Assembly (NCBI GenBank): GCA_028824575.1 | Contig: JAPPDN010000059.1 | Span: forward strand, 65,342 to 129,341 | Reading direction: 5' to 3' | DNA length: 64,000 nt | Origin: Candidatus Poribacteria bacterium | GTDB lineage: Bacteria; Poribacteria; WGA-4E; WGA-3G | Shown here: piece by piece, positions 16,690 to 25,108 of the stretch | Position numbering within the stretch: the stretch's first letter is position 1 | Layout of the letters: every line of letters begins with the position of its first letter | Made by a program: the position numbers and the translations under genes | Notes under the pieces: model-generated | Told to the model about the DNA's origin: nothing | Seen by the model: the letters and a program-made list of their open reading frames with translations, nothing else | Database searches by the model: none

Positions 16690-19173
16690 ATGGCAGCCAA
16701 CCGATACGGCCAGATATGGCACGGCGACCACCATCACATTAATATCCGTTTCCCCTCAAATGAGGCGAGACTGAAATTCCAAAGCGAGTTTGAGGCATAC
16801 CACGCTTCACACGACCACGACGGCGACATCCCAATCTTCAAGTGCGTCACCACGAAAGACCTCAAACTCAGCACCGGCGATCGGAGTCCACAGGACCTCG
16901 TCAAAGCGGAATCCGACAAGGACTACCGCATCACCATAGACGGTTATAGTTGGAACGAGATCCACGATTATCATAACCCATCGGGTTATAGAGATTATTC
17001 TTGGTATCGTGTCCCAACGTGCTGCGTGCCGCCGACTATCGTCATAGATCGGGAATTTGTCGATTCTGGTACACTCCAGCGGCACCCGCTTTCTGCGATT
17101 TTCGGAGATATGCCGGCAGACGACTTCCAGTCCCTGATACATAGCGTCCAGCGCGACGGTTTTATAGAACCTGTCATCCGCATCTATGAAGGGAAAATCC
17201 TTGACGGCTGGCACCGATACCGCGCGGCGAAGGAATTGAACCTCATCCGCAAGTTGAAGTTCCAGGAATGGGATGAGAGAAAACACGAGGATGGCGACCC
17301 GAAAGCCTTCGTTCTCGCTCGGAATATCGAACGCCGGCATCTCAACCCTTCCCAACGCGCCCAAATTGCTGTCGCTTTCAATGAGCGATTTGGACATGGC
17401 ACAAATCGTTTTACTGTAGAGTCACCAAATGGTGACTCTAAAACACGAACCGAACTCGCGAAACAGGCAGGCGTTGGCACAAGCACGATTGACCGTGCTG
17501 TACAGGTTGAAAAAGCAGGGCAAAGCGCGGAGGTTATTTCCGGTGAGAAAACTGCGGGGGAAGTACTTGGAGAGCAGCAAGCGAAATCGGACAACGAATG
17601 GGAAGCATCTATCGCTGTCGTGAAGCCTCGTTTTCTACAAGCCGTCGAAAAATGGCGGTCTTCGCACGTCGAACGCCTTCAGAAATTTGAGAGGCTCCCT
17701 GTCGGTCGAACGCCGCTTCTCGAATCCGAATACATCAAGACATATTTTGAACTCGCGGACCCCCGAATCCCACAGAACACGAAACCGACCGCAGCGCATT
17801 ATGAGGGTGCGATTGAATGTATGCGGGATCGTCCCGTCGCTTTCGCTGAACAACTCGAAGGACGGCACTACCGGAGAATCATCAAGGACTGGGATGAATC
17901 TGTGCTACCGCAACTCATCAAACGGTTTCAGGGGCCGCTTCTCGGGTATTCGACAAGTCAGCTGAAGGCAGAAGCGTTTGAGGTCCGTATCAAGCGAGCG
18001 ATTCGGAGGCAATACGAGTTTCAAGGCAGGATCCCCTCGCAACCCTTTGAAGTCCTATTTGAGATTACCGAGGATGCCCATGCGGTCCTTATTCAGTTGA
18101 ACCCGAAAGAGTGGGTTCGGGATGGACGCGAAATTTCATGGGCGGTGTCAGTCTTACCAGAACCTATAGATACCCCGGCAGAAGCAGAGGAAATTGCTGG
18201 TGAGAAAACTGCGGGCGAAGCTGTTTCTGAAGAAACCGTCAAAGGGTTGTGGGGACTCGTCACGGCAGAGATGAAGGCGTGGAAGGCACGGGACAAGGAG
18301 AAATGTAGGTTTTCGTCTGATCACATCGGTAAAGCCTCAAAATCTATGCTGATTACGGCACTCCGAAAATATGAGGAGAGTGATGAGGAAGGGGCAGCAA
18401 CGGCAAAAGAACTCAGGGACCTGTTGAGATTGATGAAGACAGATTCCTTTGCTTTCATCCTGACTGTCCGCACAATTCTTAAGGATAGTAGCGACGAGGT
18501 ACCCTTGGGGAAACACCCAAGTAGGGGCGAGGTCCTCTCGCCCGTACAGGAAGCTCGGAAAGTGACGACTTCTGCGGAAAGTGGAGAGGTAACAGATAAG
18601 GAGAAGGCGAAAAAAGCTGCGTCGGCGGAACAGGCACCTGCTGAGGAGGTTTCCCCGATGGACCCCGTTTGGGATGCGTTCAACAAACGCTATCCGAAAT
18701 GGAAAGCCTGGTATGCTGAATCCGGCTACGAGGAAAACGAGTTTATCCAAGCGTCTACCGAGTCAGAACTGTTAGATGCTCTGCGCGTCTACCGAGAAAG
18801 CGATCGGGAAGGGATGCCAACCGCGGATGAAGTCAAAGATATGACCAACCTCATGAAACAGCAGTCATATCCGTTGGCAGTATATCTGCGGAATCTATTG
18901 AGAGAAAGGGGCGTCTCCGATACCCTCGCGCCGTCTGCTGATGAGGACGAGGCAGAACAGGATCCTTTCCATGATGTGGACCTCGAGGCTGTGAAAGCCG
19001 ATCTTGAAACACTCCTCAAAAAGGTCATGCCCGTGGAGAAACACCCGCTCTGGCACCAAATCTGTGAGAATATTAACGATGCCTACTTGGACTATGAAAA
19101 TCTCCCGAATGATCGTGAGATTTTCGCAATCCTGTTAGACTGCGCACTCACAGCGATTGACGAACTCACTTAA
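16690..19173 (+). CDS. Large ParB-domain partition-like protein with internal repeats
   Basis: 827 residues from the ATG at 16690 (AGAGGAG upstream). An ATG at 16624 is in frame but its first codons form a hairpin. After a histidine-rich N-terminus comes a ParB/Srx domain (HPLSAIFGDMPADDFQSL, IRIYEGKILDGWHRYRAAKE, VLARNIERRHLNPSQRAQ) and an HTH (TRTELAKQAGVGTSTIDRAV). The tail holds two GEKTAGE linkers and two diverged copies of a domain of about 75 residues (KWKAW or MKAWKAR ... LLDALRVYRESDREG). It probably binds the DNA palindromes at 19779-26577 or helps another partition step with the ParA encoded 7 kb downstream. Confidence 0.8.
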   Translation: MAANRYGQIWHGDHHHINIRFPSNEARLKFQSEFEAYHASHDHDGDIPIFKCVTTKDLKLSTGDRSPQDLVKAESDKDYRITIDGYSWNEIHDYHNPSGYRDYSWYRVPTCCVPPTIVIDREFVDSGTLQRHPLSAIFGDMPADDFQSLIHSVQRDGFIEPVIRIYEGKILDGWHRYRAAKELNLIRKLKFQEWDERKHEDGDPKAFVLARNIERRHLNPSQRAQIAVAFNERFGHGTNRFTVESPNGDSKTRTELAKQAGVGTSTIDRAVQVEKAGQSAEVISGEKTAGEVLGEQQAKSDNEWEASIAVVKPRFLQAVEKWRSSHVERLQKFERLPVGRTPLLESEYIKTYFELADPRIPQNTKPTAAHYEGAIECMRDRPVAFAEQLEGRHYRRIIKDWDESVLPQLIKRFQGPLLGYSTSQLKAEAFEVRIKRAIRRQYEFQGRIPSQPFEVLFEITEDAHAVLIQLNPKEWVRDGREISWAVSVLPEPIDTPAEAEEIAGEKTAGEAVSEETVKGLWGLVTAEMKAWKARDKEKCRFSSDHIGKASKSMLITALRKYEESDEEGAATAKELRDLLRLMKTDSFAFILTVRTILKDSSDEVPLGKHPSRGEVLSPVQEARKVTTSAESGEVTDKEKAKKAASAEQAPAEEVSPMDPVWDAFNKRYPKWKAWYAESGYEENEFIQASTESELLDALRVYRESDREGMPTADEVKDMTNLMKQQSYPLAVYLRNLLRERGVSDTLAPSADEDEAEQDPFHDVDLEAVKADLETLLKKVMPVEKHPLWHQICENINDAYLDYENLPNDREIFAILLDCALTAIDELT

Positions 19174-19180
19174 GGAAGAA

Positions 19181-19267
19181 GGTAGGCAGACATATCCAGC
19201 GTCACCGCCCCCTTCCCAGTAACGGGTGGGGACCCCGGTGGCGTGTCTGCCTACCCACTGAATAGGG
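19181..19267 (+). promoter_or_regulatory. Pseudoknot leader upstream of a non-tnpB gene
   Basis: The same architecture as the tnpB leaders. P1: GGTAGGCAGACA (19181-19192) with TGTCTGCCTACC (19244-19255). P2: TATCCAG (19193-19199) with CTGAATA (19258-19264), six of seven pairs, crossing P1. P3: CGTCACC (19200) with GGTGGCG (19237), enclosing a longer C/G-rich hairpin. The linker TACCCA and the trailing GGG are conserved. P0 is not visible. The start codon of the next gene lies about ten bases beyond. Confidence 0.65.
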
Positions 19268-19276
19268 ATTATTAGA

Positions 19277-19651
19277 ATGAGCGAAAAACCTACAGAACGC
19301 AGGACATCGGCCCTTGAAACGCTGAAACAGGAGCTACTTGACGACCACTGGCGACATTGCTACAGTTGGAAAGGGCTATCCCCTGTTAAAATCGCAAAAC
19401 AGCAGGGATGTTCCCCAGACGACGTGCGTTCCCTGATGTTTGAGATCCAGAAGGAAAACCCACCCAAACCGAAGGCAAACCACAGAAAGAGCACCTGTAA
19501 GTATTGCGGTGCTGAAATCGTTTGGATCGGGAAGCATCCCTGCGATCCGCCAGTGCTCAAAGGCGTTACCGCGGATGAGAAAGTTCACGCCTTCCGGCAG
19601 AGTCATTTTGCGACCTGCCCGCGGGCAAATCAAGCGAGGAAATCGTCATGA
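19277..19651 (+). CDS. Zinc-finger protein with HTH-like N-terminus
   Basis: 124 residues. The N-terminal half reads as a helix-turn-helix (LSPVKIAKQQGCSPDDVRSLMF). The C-terminal half has a zinc site CKYCGAEIVWI ... H ... C (SHFATCPRA). It is probably a DNA-binding protein. It is preceded by the pseudoknot leader seen otherwise before tnpB, and its stop overlaps the next start (ATGA). Confidence 0.6.
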   Translation: MSEKPTERRTSALETLKQELLDDHWRHCYSWKGLSPVKIAKQQGCSPDDVRSLMFEIQKENPPKPKANHRKSTCKYCGAEIVWIGKHPCDPPVLKGVTADEKVHAFRQSHFATCPRANQARKSS

Positions 19652-19740
19652 TAGGTCTTTTTGATTTTATGTTGATACTCGGAACCGTTTTTATTGGATT
19701 TCTGCCCTCACGGAGCGATAGACCCCGATGGAAACTCTAA
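19648..19740 (+). CDS. Possible 30-residue membrane peptide
   Basis: The start overlaps the preceding stop as ATGA. The peptide is a single hydrophobic helix (LFDFMLILGTVFIGFLP) with a short basic tail. Only its position and coupling support it. Confidence 0.4.
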   Translation: MIGLFDFMLILGTVFIGFLPSRSDRPRWKL

Positions 19741-19778
19741 AATACGTGCAACCCCGCACCCGTGCAGATGTGAAATTG

Positions 19779-19798
19779 TGCAAGTGTGCACACCTGCA
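19779..19798. promoter_or_regulatory. 20-bp palindrome, site 1 (candidate centromere)
   Basis: TGCAAGTGTGCACACCTGCA. The core GTGTGCACAC flanked by TGCA occurs four times in the plasmid block (also 20379, 25827, 26558). A half site lies at 19764. The sites bracket the gene row and end next to parA. Confidence 0.75.
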
Positions 19799-19956
19799 AG
19801 CGATCTTCTGTAGGAGGGAACTCCGATTCCCGACTTAACCGAGATTATAGCCTGCAACAACGGCGCAGGCGAATATACGGAATGGAACCGGAAGGCCCTA
19901 ACCTTCCTGACCGAACCGCAAGGAAAATTAAAAATACCGCAAGGAAAGTTAAAAAT

Positions 19957-20373
19957 ATGTTTAGAAAACGGAAACCTGAACACCAGAACAGCGATTTTAT
20001 GCCCGATTGTAACCATAAGGCACTCTACACTGAACTCGTCGAGCGTGAGGTAGAAGACTGCAAAGTCATGACCTTCCAGTGCCAAATGTGTGATACCTTC
20101 GGGCGACGACCTGTAGCCTTTATTTTTAGTGAGGACGGTGTCCCTACCCCAGATTTCGACACACTCAAAAGGGATACCGAGACCGAACTCTACTATAAAC
20201 TCAACTATCTCTCGCAGATATTCCCGAACCGTAAAGTGCGCATACTCATTGCGAAAACCAAGCATGAACTCAAGACGCGCTATAATGCCCTGAAATACGA
20301 TAACCCGAAGGAAGGCACTCGCAAACATTGGAAACGCTGCGAAGATATTAGACGGAAACTCTCGGAGCAATAG
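19957..20373 (+). CDS. Hypothetical protein with CxxC motif
   Basis: 138 residues from the ATG at 19957 (AAGGAAAG eight bases upstream). Earlier in-frame starts (19786, 19882) lack a ribosome site and the first lies inside the palindrome. It contains FQCQMCDTFGRRPVAFIF and ends with a basic helical region. Its general layout resembles the protein at 25935 (basic N-terminus, cysteine strand, then FPNRKVRILIA-like strand), so the two may be distant relatives. Confidence 0.5.
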   Translation: MFRKRKPEHQNSDFMPDCNHKALYTELVEREVEDCKVMTFQCQMCDTFGRRPVAFIFSEDGVPTPDFDTLKRDTETELYYKLNYLSQIFPNRKVRILIAKTKHELKTRYNALKYDNPKEGTRKHWKRCEDIRRKLSEQ

Positions 20374-20378
20374 ATGTC

Positions 20379-20398
20379 TGCACGTGTGCACACCTGCA
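20379..20398. promoter_or_regulatory. 20-bp palindrome, site 2 (candidate centromere)
   Basis: TGCACGTGTGCACACCTGCA, second copy of the palindrome, directly after the preceding gene. Confidence 0.75.
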
Positions 20399-20437
20399 GA
20401 CCCTGATAACTTTTTACCAAGCGCGTAGCTCGTAATG

Positions 20438-20463
20438 AAATTATGCCTTAAATGGCATAATTT
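20438..20463 (+). terminator. Rho-independent-like terminator
   Basis: AAATTATGCC, loop TTAAAT, GGCATAATTT, then GTCTTTGCTTT. It separates the gene ending at 20373 from the next group. Confidence 0.6.
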
Positions 20464-20499
20464 GTCTTTGCTTTACATTTGGAGAGCGGATATACGAAG

Positions 20500-21138
20500 A
20501 TGCATATGAAATCACCAACCCTCCTAAACGAACCGCAAGGAAAATTAAGAAAACGAAAACGCTATAAAAACGGATGGACACCCGCGGAGAACGCCTTAAT
20601 CCGAAAGTTGGTGAAAAAGGGGTTCACCACCGAGAAGATGGCACCCTATTTCCCAAATCGGACGCTCTGGGCACTCAAACATCAACGGTTCTCCCTCAAG
20701 ATCAAGAGGGAGCCGCCATGGTTCTCGCCGCAGAACAAGCAATGCGTTGCGGAACTCGTGAAGTTCAAAATGGCGGGCTATTCCCATAAACAGATCGCAG
20801 CACGCTACGCGGTATCGATCCAGAAAATCTCGTGGGTTTTGTGTAAGGCGGGCTTCCCCCAGTTCCGAAGGGTCGTCAAGATGCCGGCGAAGAAGAAGAA
20901 ACGCTGGTCAGACGTGGAAATCGAATTGCTACGCAAAGACCTCAAGCGTGGGATACGGGGTGGACAGCTTCACGAGCGGCACTCACAGCGGACCCCGAGA
21001 GCGGTAGATAAGAAGGTATATCAAATCACGCGATTCTGGCCAACACCCCAAGAAACGGCAAGACGCGAAACGTTGGCGCGACACAACGCAGCGAAAGCAC
21101 TCAAGGTTGATTGGGACACACCGTCCCACTGGCAATAG
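20500..21138 (+). CDS. SANT/Myb-like DNA-binding protein
   Basis: 212 residues from the ATG at 20500 (alternatives at 20479 TTG and 20506 ATG). Three tryptophan-led helical repeats are visible: NGWTPAENALIRKLVKKGFT with NRTLWALKHQRFSL, AGYSHKQIAARYAVSIQKIS, and KRWSDVEIELLRKDLKRG with RTPRAVDKKVYQI. The pattern is that of SANT/Myb or Myb-like phage regulators. It is a DNA-binding regulator of unknown target. Confidence 0.6.
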   Translation: MHMKSPTLLNEPQGKLRKRKRYKNGWTPAENALIRKLVKKGFTTEKMAPYFPNRTLWALKHQRFSLKIKREPPWFSPQNKQCVAELVKFKMAGYSHKQIAARYAVSIQKISWVLCKAGFPQFRRVVKMPAKKKKRWSDVEIELLRKDLKRGIRGGQLHERHSQRTPRAVDKKVYQITRFWPTPQETARRETLARHNAAKALKVDWDTPSHWQ

Positions 21139-21147
21139 GAGACTCTA

Positions 21148-21468
21148 ATGAATCACAGTCAATCTATGTATACCTACGAAGAAATCGAATTCCAAATCCC
21201 CGTTCGTGAAAGATTTTACCATTACAAACAAAAGGTGTCGCCGGCGTATCTCGTCATCGACATCGGTATCGACTGGGCATCCATCGTCGTCCATCGCAAA
21301 CCCGGAAAACCTGACGATCGCTGGTTCGTCTCCGAGTTCACCACCGGTGGTGCCATCGACATCCCCGAGACCACATCCCGCGATGAAGCCGTTGCGTCCG
21401 CCATTGCGAAAATCAAAGCACTCGGTCGCGACACCTACAGAAAACGTATAGGAGGCAAACCTGAATGA
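21148..21468 (+). CDS. Hypothetical protein
   Basis: 106 residues; starts ten bases after the preceding stop. The middle (SPAYLVIDIGIDWASIVVHRK) is a beta-rich segment. I do not recognise it. It overlaps the next gene as ATGA. Confidence 0.5.
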   Translation: MNHSQSMYTYEEIEFQIPVRERFYHYKQKVSPAYLVIDIGIDWASIVVHRKPGKPDDRWFVSEFTTGGAIDIPETTSRDEAVASAIAKIKALGRDTYRKRIGGKPE

Positions 21469-22163
21469 AGACACGTTCTTTGGAATTATTTTTGAAAAAG
21501 CAAAAAAAGGATAATAGCACGCTCGGTTTTATATGCTATGGAGGCGTGCGAAAGGAGCCCGCCCGGAAAGTCAACGTGAGGCGATACTTCTTCTTTTTCG
21601 GTCAGAACAGCGTCCCCAAAATAGATATGATGTTCATCTATCGCGTACAAGATATCGAGGCACTCAAACCTCACATCAAGGTCCGAAAGGCGATAAAGGA
21701 ACAGGCACTGACAGCGATCAAAGCGCGCAAGGATCGTCCAGAGGTATTTACAAAAGCTATTGGGGACCAGATAGTAGAACACAAGCCTGCGGATGTGACA
21801 CTCATATTCAGAACAGGGCACGTCCTCCGCGGAAAGGTTTTGGGACAGACCCGGTACGAACTCTTGTTAGAAGTTGCCAACTGCCAGATTTTTGTGTTTA
21901 AACACGGTTTGCTTGAAATCCAGATGCATGGCAAGTGTCAGGGCTCCCAGAAGAAACTGTCTGAGAGACTCACTGATATTTTCGCAGGGGGCCCCAAATC
22001 CCGCGCAGAGGTAGAGACGATCACCGGTCTGGATGAGGACGCTATCAAAAAGTGTGTCGGTTGGATGCGATTGCAGAATATTATCACAAAGGACGCTTCG
22101 GACAAAGATCCAGATGGGAACTCACGGTGGTGTCTTTTAAAAGAGGGCGACGATCAATCGTAG
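21465..22163 (+). CDS. Hfq/Sm-like domain protein with C-terminal winged helix
   Basis: 232 residues. Residues 109-154 follow the Hfq/Sm fold: ADVTLIFRTGHVLRGKVLG for Sm1 (Hfq has the pattern VxxFLxNGxxLxGxI) and QIFVFKHGLLEIQ for Sm2 (Hfq YKHAIST). Residues 163-215 look like a winged helix (LTDIFAGGPKSRAEVETITG, WMRLQNIITKD). Hfq binds small RNAs and mRNAs. A plasmid-borne Hfq-like protein with an extra DNA-binding-type domain is unusual. The assignment is by pattern only. Confidence 0.6.
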   Translation: MKTRSLELFLKKQKKDNSTLGFICYGGVRKEPARKVNVRRYFFFFGQNSVPKIDMMFIYRVQDIEALKPHIKVRKAIKEQALTAIKARKDRPEVFTKAIGDQIVEHKPADVTLIFRTGHVLRGKVLGQTRYELLLEVANCQIFVFKHGLLEIQMHGKCQGSQKKLSERLTDIFAGGPKSRAEVETITGLDEDAIKKCVGWMRLQNIITKDASDKDPDGNSRWCLLKEGDDQS

Positions 22164-22210
22164 CACAAACTTTCCAGTTTGTGCATAGCATCGCCAATTA
22201 ACGAAAGGAT
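22160..22210. repeat. Hairpin repeat plus conserved leader segment
   Basis: GTAGCACAAACTTTCCAGTT hairpin (22160-22184) followed by GCATAGCATCGCCAATTAAC. The second part recurs before the gene at 29129 (about 29087-29112, GCATGGCATCGTTAATTGAC), so the two genes share a leader-like element. Confidence 0.6.
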
Positions 22211-22216
22211 GTCAAA

Positions 22217-22468
22217 ATGGAAGGAAACCCTGTATATGACGAGCGAACACTACACGAGATAGCAAGAATGCCGTTTATCCGCACGCCGTCCATTTCATTG
22301 GAGATTGGAAAAATGGAACGGGTTGTGGACATAGCCCGAAAAAACGACATACAGTGGCGAAAATGCCTTCAGATTCTATACATACTTGACCGGGACCCGA
22401 ACTTCAAATTGACGTGGTTAGATGCTCTCGATGGGAACACGCACGTGTGTGTGGATTTAAACATCTAA
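22217..22468 (+). CDS. Hypothetical protein
   Basis: 83 residues with AAAGGATG upstream of the ATG. Mostly helical (SLEIGKMERVVDIARKN, RKCLQILYILD). No known family. Confidence 0.5.
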   Translation: MEGNPVYDERTLHEIARMPFIRTPSISLEIGKMERVVDIARKNDIQWRKCLQILYILDRDPNFKLTWLDALDGNTHVCVDLNI

Positions 22469-22478
22469 GGAGGGTTTT

Positions 22479-22826
22479 ATGCATAACGTATCGTTTGAAG
22501 AATCAAGAAAGCACGTGCCGGCGGATGCCCTCGGTGCTATCCATGTCTATCGACCGCACACCGACTTCAGTGAATTTATTATGGATGTCGTCGAGAATAT
22601 CCGAGAGATGGACTTGCAAAGAATCGTGATCCTCGTCCAAAAAGGGGTTTCAAAGTCCGTTATCGATGACGCAACGCAACGGATTGCCGAGCTCCTTGAA
22701 GGCGAAAAACTCGATGAAAATAAGAAGATCGCTTTGGAATGTTTCCACGGCTTAACACGAGTAGAACTCCGTAGACTCAAGCGTCAATGGGAACGCTCAC
22801 GAACAAAAAGGAGAAAACGTAAGTGA
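22479..22826 (+). CDS. Hypothetical protein with basic C-terminus
   Basis: 115 residues with AAGGAGGG upstream. It ends in a strongly basic stretch (RLKRQWERSRTKRRKRK) that could bind nucleic acid. It overlaps the next gene as GTGA. Confidence 0.5.
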   Translation: MHNVSFEESRKHVPADALGAIHVYRPHTDFSEFIMDVVENIREMDLQRIVILVQKGVSKSVIDDATQRIAELLEGEKLDENKKIALECFHGLTRVELRRLKRQWERSRTKRRKRK

Positions 22827-23365
22827 AAGTTGAAACCGTATTGATAGACTTGGAGCCTGCTGAGGCACCCAAAAAGCGCGTCCGGTCCCCATCAAAGCCT
22901 AAGAAACCCGCGCGTATCTTAACAAAGTCTGAAGAATATCTCATCGACTATTGGATAGAAATGGGAATGGTTCGCAGAGACGGTCGCTTTCCTGGGGATA
23001 CTTCCCAGGACGTTTACCTGTTCCAGCATGAATTGGTAGAGGATGTTGAACTTCCTGTGCCATGGTCAGAATTTTTCCAGATGTTCAATAACGTGAATCA
23101 CGATTGTTTCCTCAAAGAACTCGAAGGCGAAATCGTAGAAAATCCGTTTGACCCCTGGCGGAGCCCAAAAATGGTCGGCATCAGTTTCCGGATTCGACCG
23201 CACAACCGACAGGACTATCAGCTCGTCAAGGTGATCACCCGTGGAGATGCGATGAATAAGGAGGTAAGCGATGTGGAGCCCGTTAACCTTCATAAGGATG
23301 TACTTATCGTTCCATTCACCCTTGGAGATCAGGTGAATAATAGCGACACAAAAGGAGATATATAA
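22823..23365 (+). CDS. Hypothetical protein
   Basis: 180 residues from a GTG in the GTGA overlap. A basic, proline-rich N-terminus (KKRVRSPSKPKKPARI) precedes an alpha/beta part (PVPWSEFFQMFNNVNHDCF). It is part of the coupled gene row. The family is unknown. Confidence 0.5.
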   Translation: MKVETVLIDLEPAEAPKKRVRSPSKPKKPARILTKSEEYLIDYWIEMGMVRRDGRFPGDTSQDVYLFQHELVEDVELPVPWSEFFQMFNNVNHDCFLKELEGEIVENPFDPWRSPKMVGISFRIRPHNRQDYQLVKVITRGDAMNKEVSDVEPVNLHKDVLIVPFTLGDQVNNSDTKGDI

Positions 23366-23366
23366 C

Positions 23367-23582
23367 ATGGACGCACAACTCAAGAAAATCACAGTAACAC
23401 CCGCGAAGTTCGATGAGGACGGAGCCATCAAGTCATCAGAATTTGCGACCCTGACACTCGATGTTCCGTTGGATTCCACAGCACAGCGCGAGGCGATTGT
23501 GGAACTCATGACGTTGCTCGACAACGAATGGGTGGAAACCGAGATTCAAAGTCGCCAGCAACGGATGAAGATGGCGGGGTAA
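23367..23582 (+). CDS. Hypothetical small protein
   Basis: 71 residues. AAAGGAG lies 11 bases before the start. The content (FATLTLDVPLDSTAQREAIVELM) suggests a small beta-alpha fold. Unknown. Confidence 0.5.
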   Translation: MDAQLKKITVTPAKFDEDGAIKSSEFATLTLDVPLDSTAQREAIVELMTLLDNEWVETEIQSRQQRMKMAG

Positions 23583-23590
23583 TCCGAAAC

Positions 23591-23851
23591 ATGAAATATG
23601 TCATTGGTAAAACCAATATGCCTGGCTCAGCGGGAGTCATAGCGAAATACCTCAACCGCGATGGACATGGCGAAATCTATTTCTTGGACGATGTGCCTAT
23701 GCACAAGGTCAACACGTTTCTGCGACACCTCTTAAAGCAGGTGAAAGACAAAACCTACCTGCTTATTGTGGTTGGTGTCGCTTCCGATAAACTTGTGGAA
23801 GTCGCTGGCATCGAGGAGGATCATCAGATATATCAATGGAGTGGAAACTGA
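23591..23851 (+). CDS. Hypothetical protein
   Basis: 86 residues from the ATG at 23591, nine bases after the preceding stop. It contains GHGEIYFLDDVPMHKVNTF and YLLIVVGVASDKLVE. It overlaps the next gene as TGATG. Unknown. Confidence 0.5.
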   Translation: MKYVIGKTNMPGSAGVIAKYLNRDGHGEIYFLDDVPMHKVNTFLRHLLKQVKDKTYLLIVVGVASDKLVEVAGIEEDHQIYQWSGN

Positions 23852-24255
23852 TGCGAAGATTCCACGGCAAGATAGAAGTCTTTCGGCATGCTGAGGATGA
23901 CTGGCACCCTGAAAAAAGGGATATCTATGCAGAATACTTTGAAGCGAAAACCATCCAGTCGGCGAAGTCGAAACTCACAAAGATCGCAAACGAGACAGAA
24001 CTTTTCTCGTGGGTGCAGTCTTGGGATAACGCAACCCGCACCTACACCGGTAAAGACCTGCGCTGGAAACCCTGGGGGTCCGTGTGCGGATACAAACAGA
24101 AGGATGGTACCGAAGTCGCCTACAGTACCCGGAAGGCGGAACGCGTCTCCGGTGAACAGATATACCCAGAAGGTTACGGGAAATACGGAAAAAGCGTCGG
24201 ATATTCTGTCCAGATAACGGTTTATTGGAAATATCAGGAGGGAGACGGCGAATGA
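23851..24255 (+). CDS. Hypothetical protein
   Basis: 134 residues from the ATG in the TGATG overlap. Rich in aromatic residues (FSWVQSWDNATRTYTG, WKPWGSVCGYKQ). It overlaps the next gene as ATGA. Unknown. Confidence 0.5.
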   Translation: MRRFHGKIEVFRHAEDDWHPEKRDIYAEYFEAKTIQSAKSKLTKIANETELFSWVQSWDNATRTYTGKDLRWKPWGSVCGYKQKDGTEVAYSTRKAERVSGEQIYPEGYGKYGKSVGYSVQITVYWKYQEGDGE

Positions 24256-24515
24256 AGCAGAAACGCCCTATAGATAGCGTTGCCTCGTTTGAAGCAGAAC
24301 GATCGGGGATATTCGTGTTGTTTGGCGCACAACTCAACTTTGATCGCTACTACACCGCCTACCAAAACCACTGCAAGAAGAAACAACTCCGGTCTCCTGT
24401 TTCTGAAGCCGAATTCATGCCTGTTTCCAACAGGATGATTTCAGGACTACGCGAATGGTGGTACACGAAAGAGACTGGGATCTACGTCGTAGATGCCGAG
24501 GAGGAAACCAAATGA
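24252..24515 (+). CDS. Hypothetical protein
   Basis: 87 residues, coupled by ATGA on both sides. It contains FGAQLNFDRYYTAYQNHCKK. No known family. Confidence 0.5.
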   Translation: MKQKRPIDSVASFEAERSGIFVLFGAQLNFDRYYTAYQNHCKKKQLRSPVSEAEFMPVSNRMISGLREWWYTKETGIYVVDAEEETK

Positions 24516-24829
24516 TTATCGGACGGTTGGAAGACTACATCGAGAGAATCAAGCGAGACTTGCGCATCTGGCAGCGGCAGGATGCAACCCTGCAGCTGTC
24601 TACAGGGGGCGCGTCGCTATTTGTCACTGCGCTCTATGAAAGTATAGCGTTATCAGGCGCGGATATACCCACCGAACAAGATTATCAGGAATATCCCGAT
24701 GAGGTGTTCGTTGAACTGCAAAAACGCGTGAGCGTCCGCGACCCGCAGCTGAAGCAGCGAATGCTCGCATACTACGAAAAACACGACCCCCGCGCAAAAG
24801 CAGCGGCGGCACAACTCACGCTCTTTTAA
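24512..24829 (+). CDS. Hypothetical helical protein
   Basis: 105 residues starting in an ATGA overlap. Helical throughout (IGRLEDYIERIKRDLRIWQR, QLKQRMLAYYEKHDPR). No known family. Confidence 0.5.
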   Translation: MIIGRLEDYIERIKRDLRIWQRQDATLQLSTGGASLFVTALYESIALSGADIPTEQDYQEYPDEVFVELQKRVSVRDPQLKQRMLAYYEKHDPRAKAAAAQLTLF

Positions 24830-24844
24830 TTGGGAGGCTGCGTC

Positions 24845-25108
24845 GTGACAGACATAACCTTGCTAATAGACGATATCCACAAACTCATAGAGCTGATAAA
24901 CGCAGATATCCCTCTTTCAGAGATACGCCCGCTCGCCAAACGCATCTATTTGTCATTAGGGGCTTATATCCAGCGTGAAGGTGCCACAGCAACAACACAA
25001 TCGGCGTTGGCAGACCTCGATACGTTTTGCCAGACACATGTGCGCCTCAGACAGATATTCAGACTCGGAGACACCAATGGTCAAAACCACCCACATCCCA
25101 TTCCTTGA
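24845..25108 (+). CDS. Hypothetical helical protein
   Basis: 87 residues from a GTG with GGGAGG nine bases upstream. Helical (LIDDIHKLIELINADIP). Its end overlaps the start of the next gene by 32 bases. Confidence 0.5.
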   Translation: MTDITLLIDDIHKLIELINADIPLSEIRPLAKRIYLSLGAYIQREGATATTQSALADLDTFCQTHVRLRQIFRLGDTNGQNHPHPIP

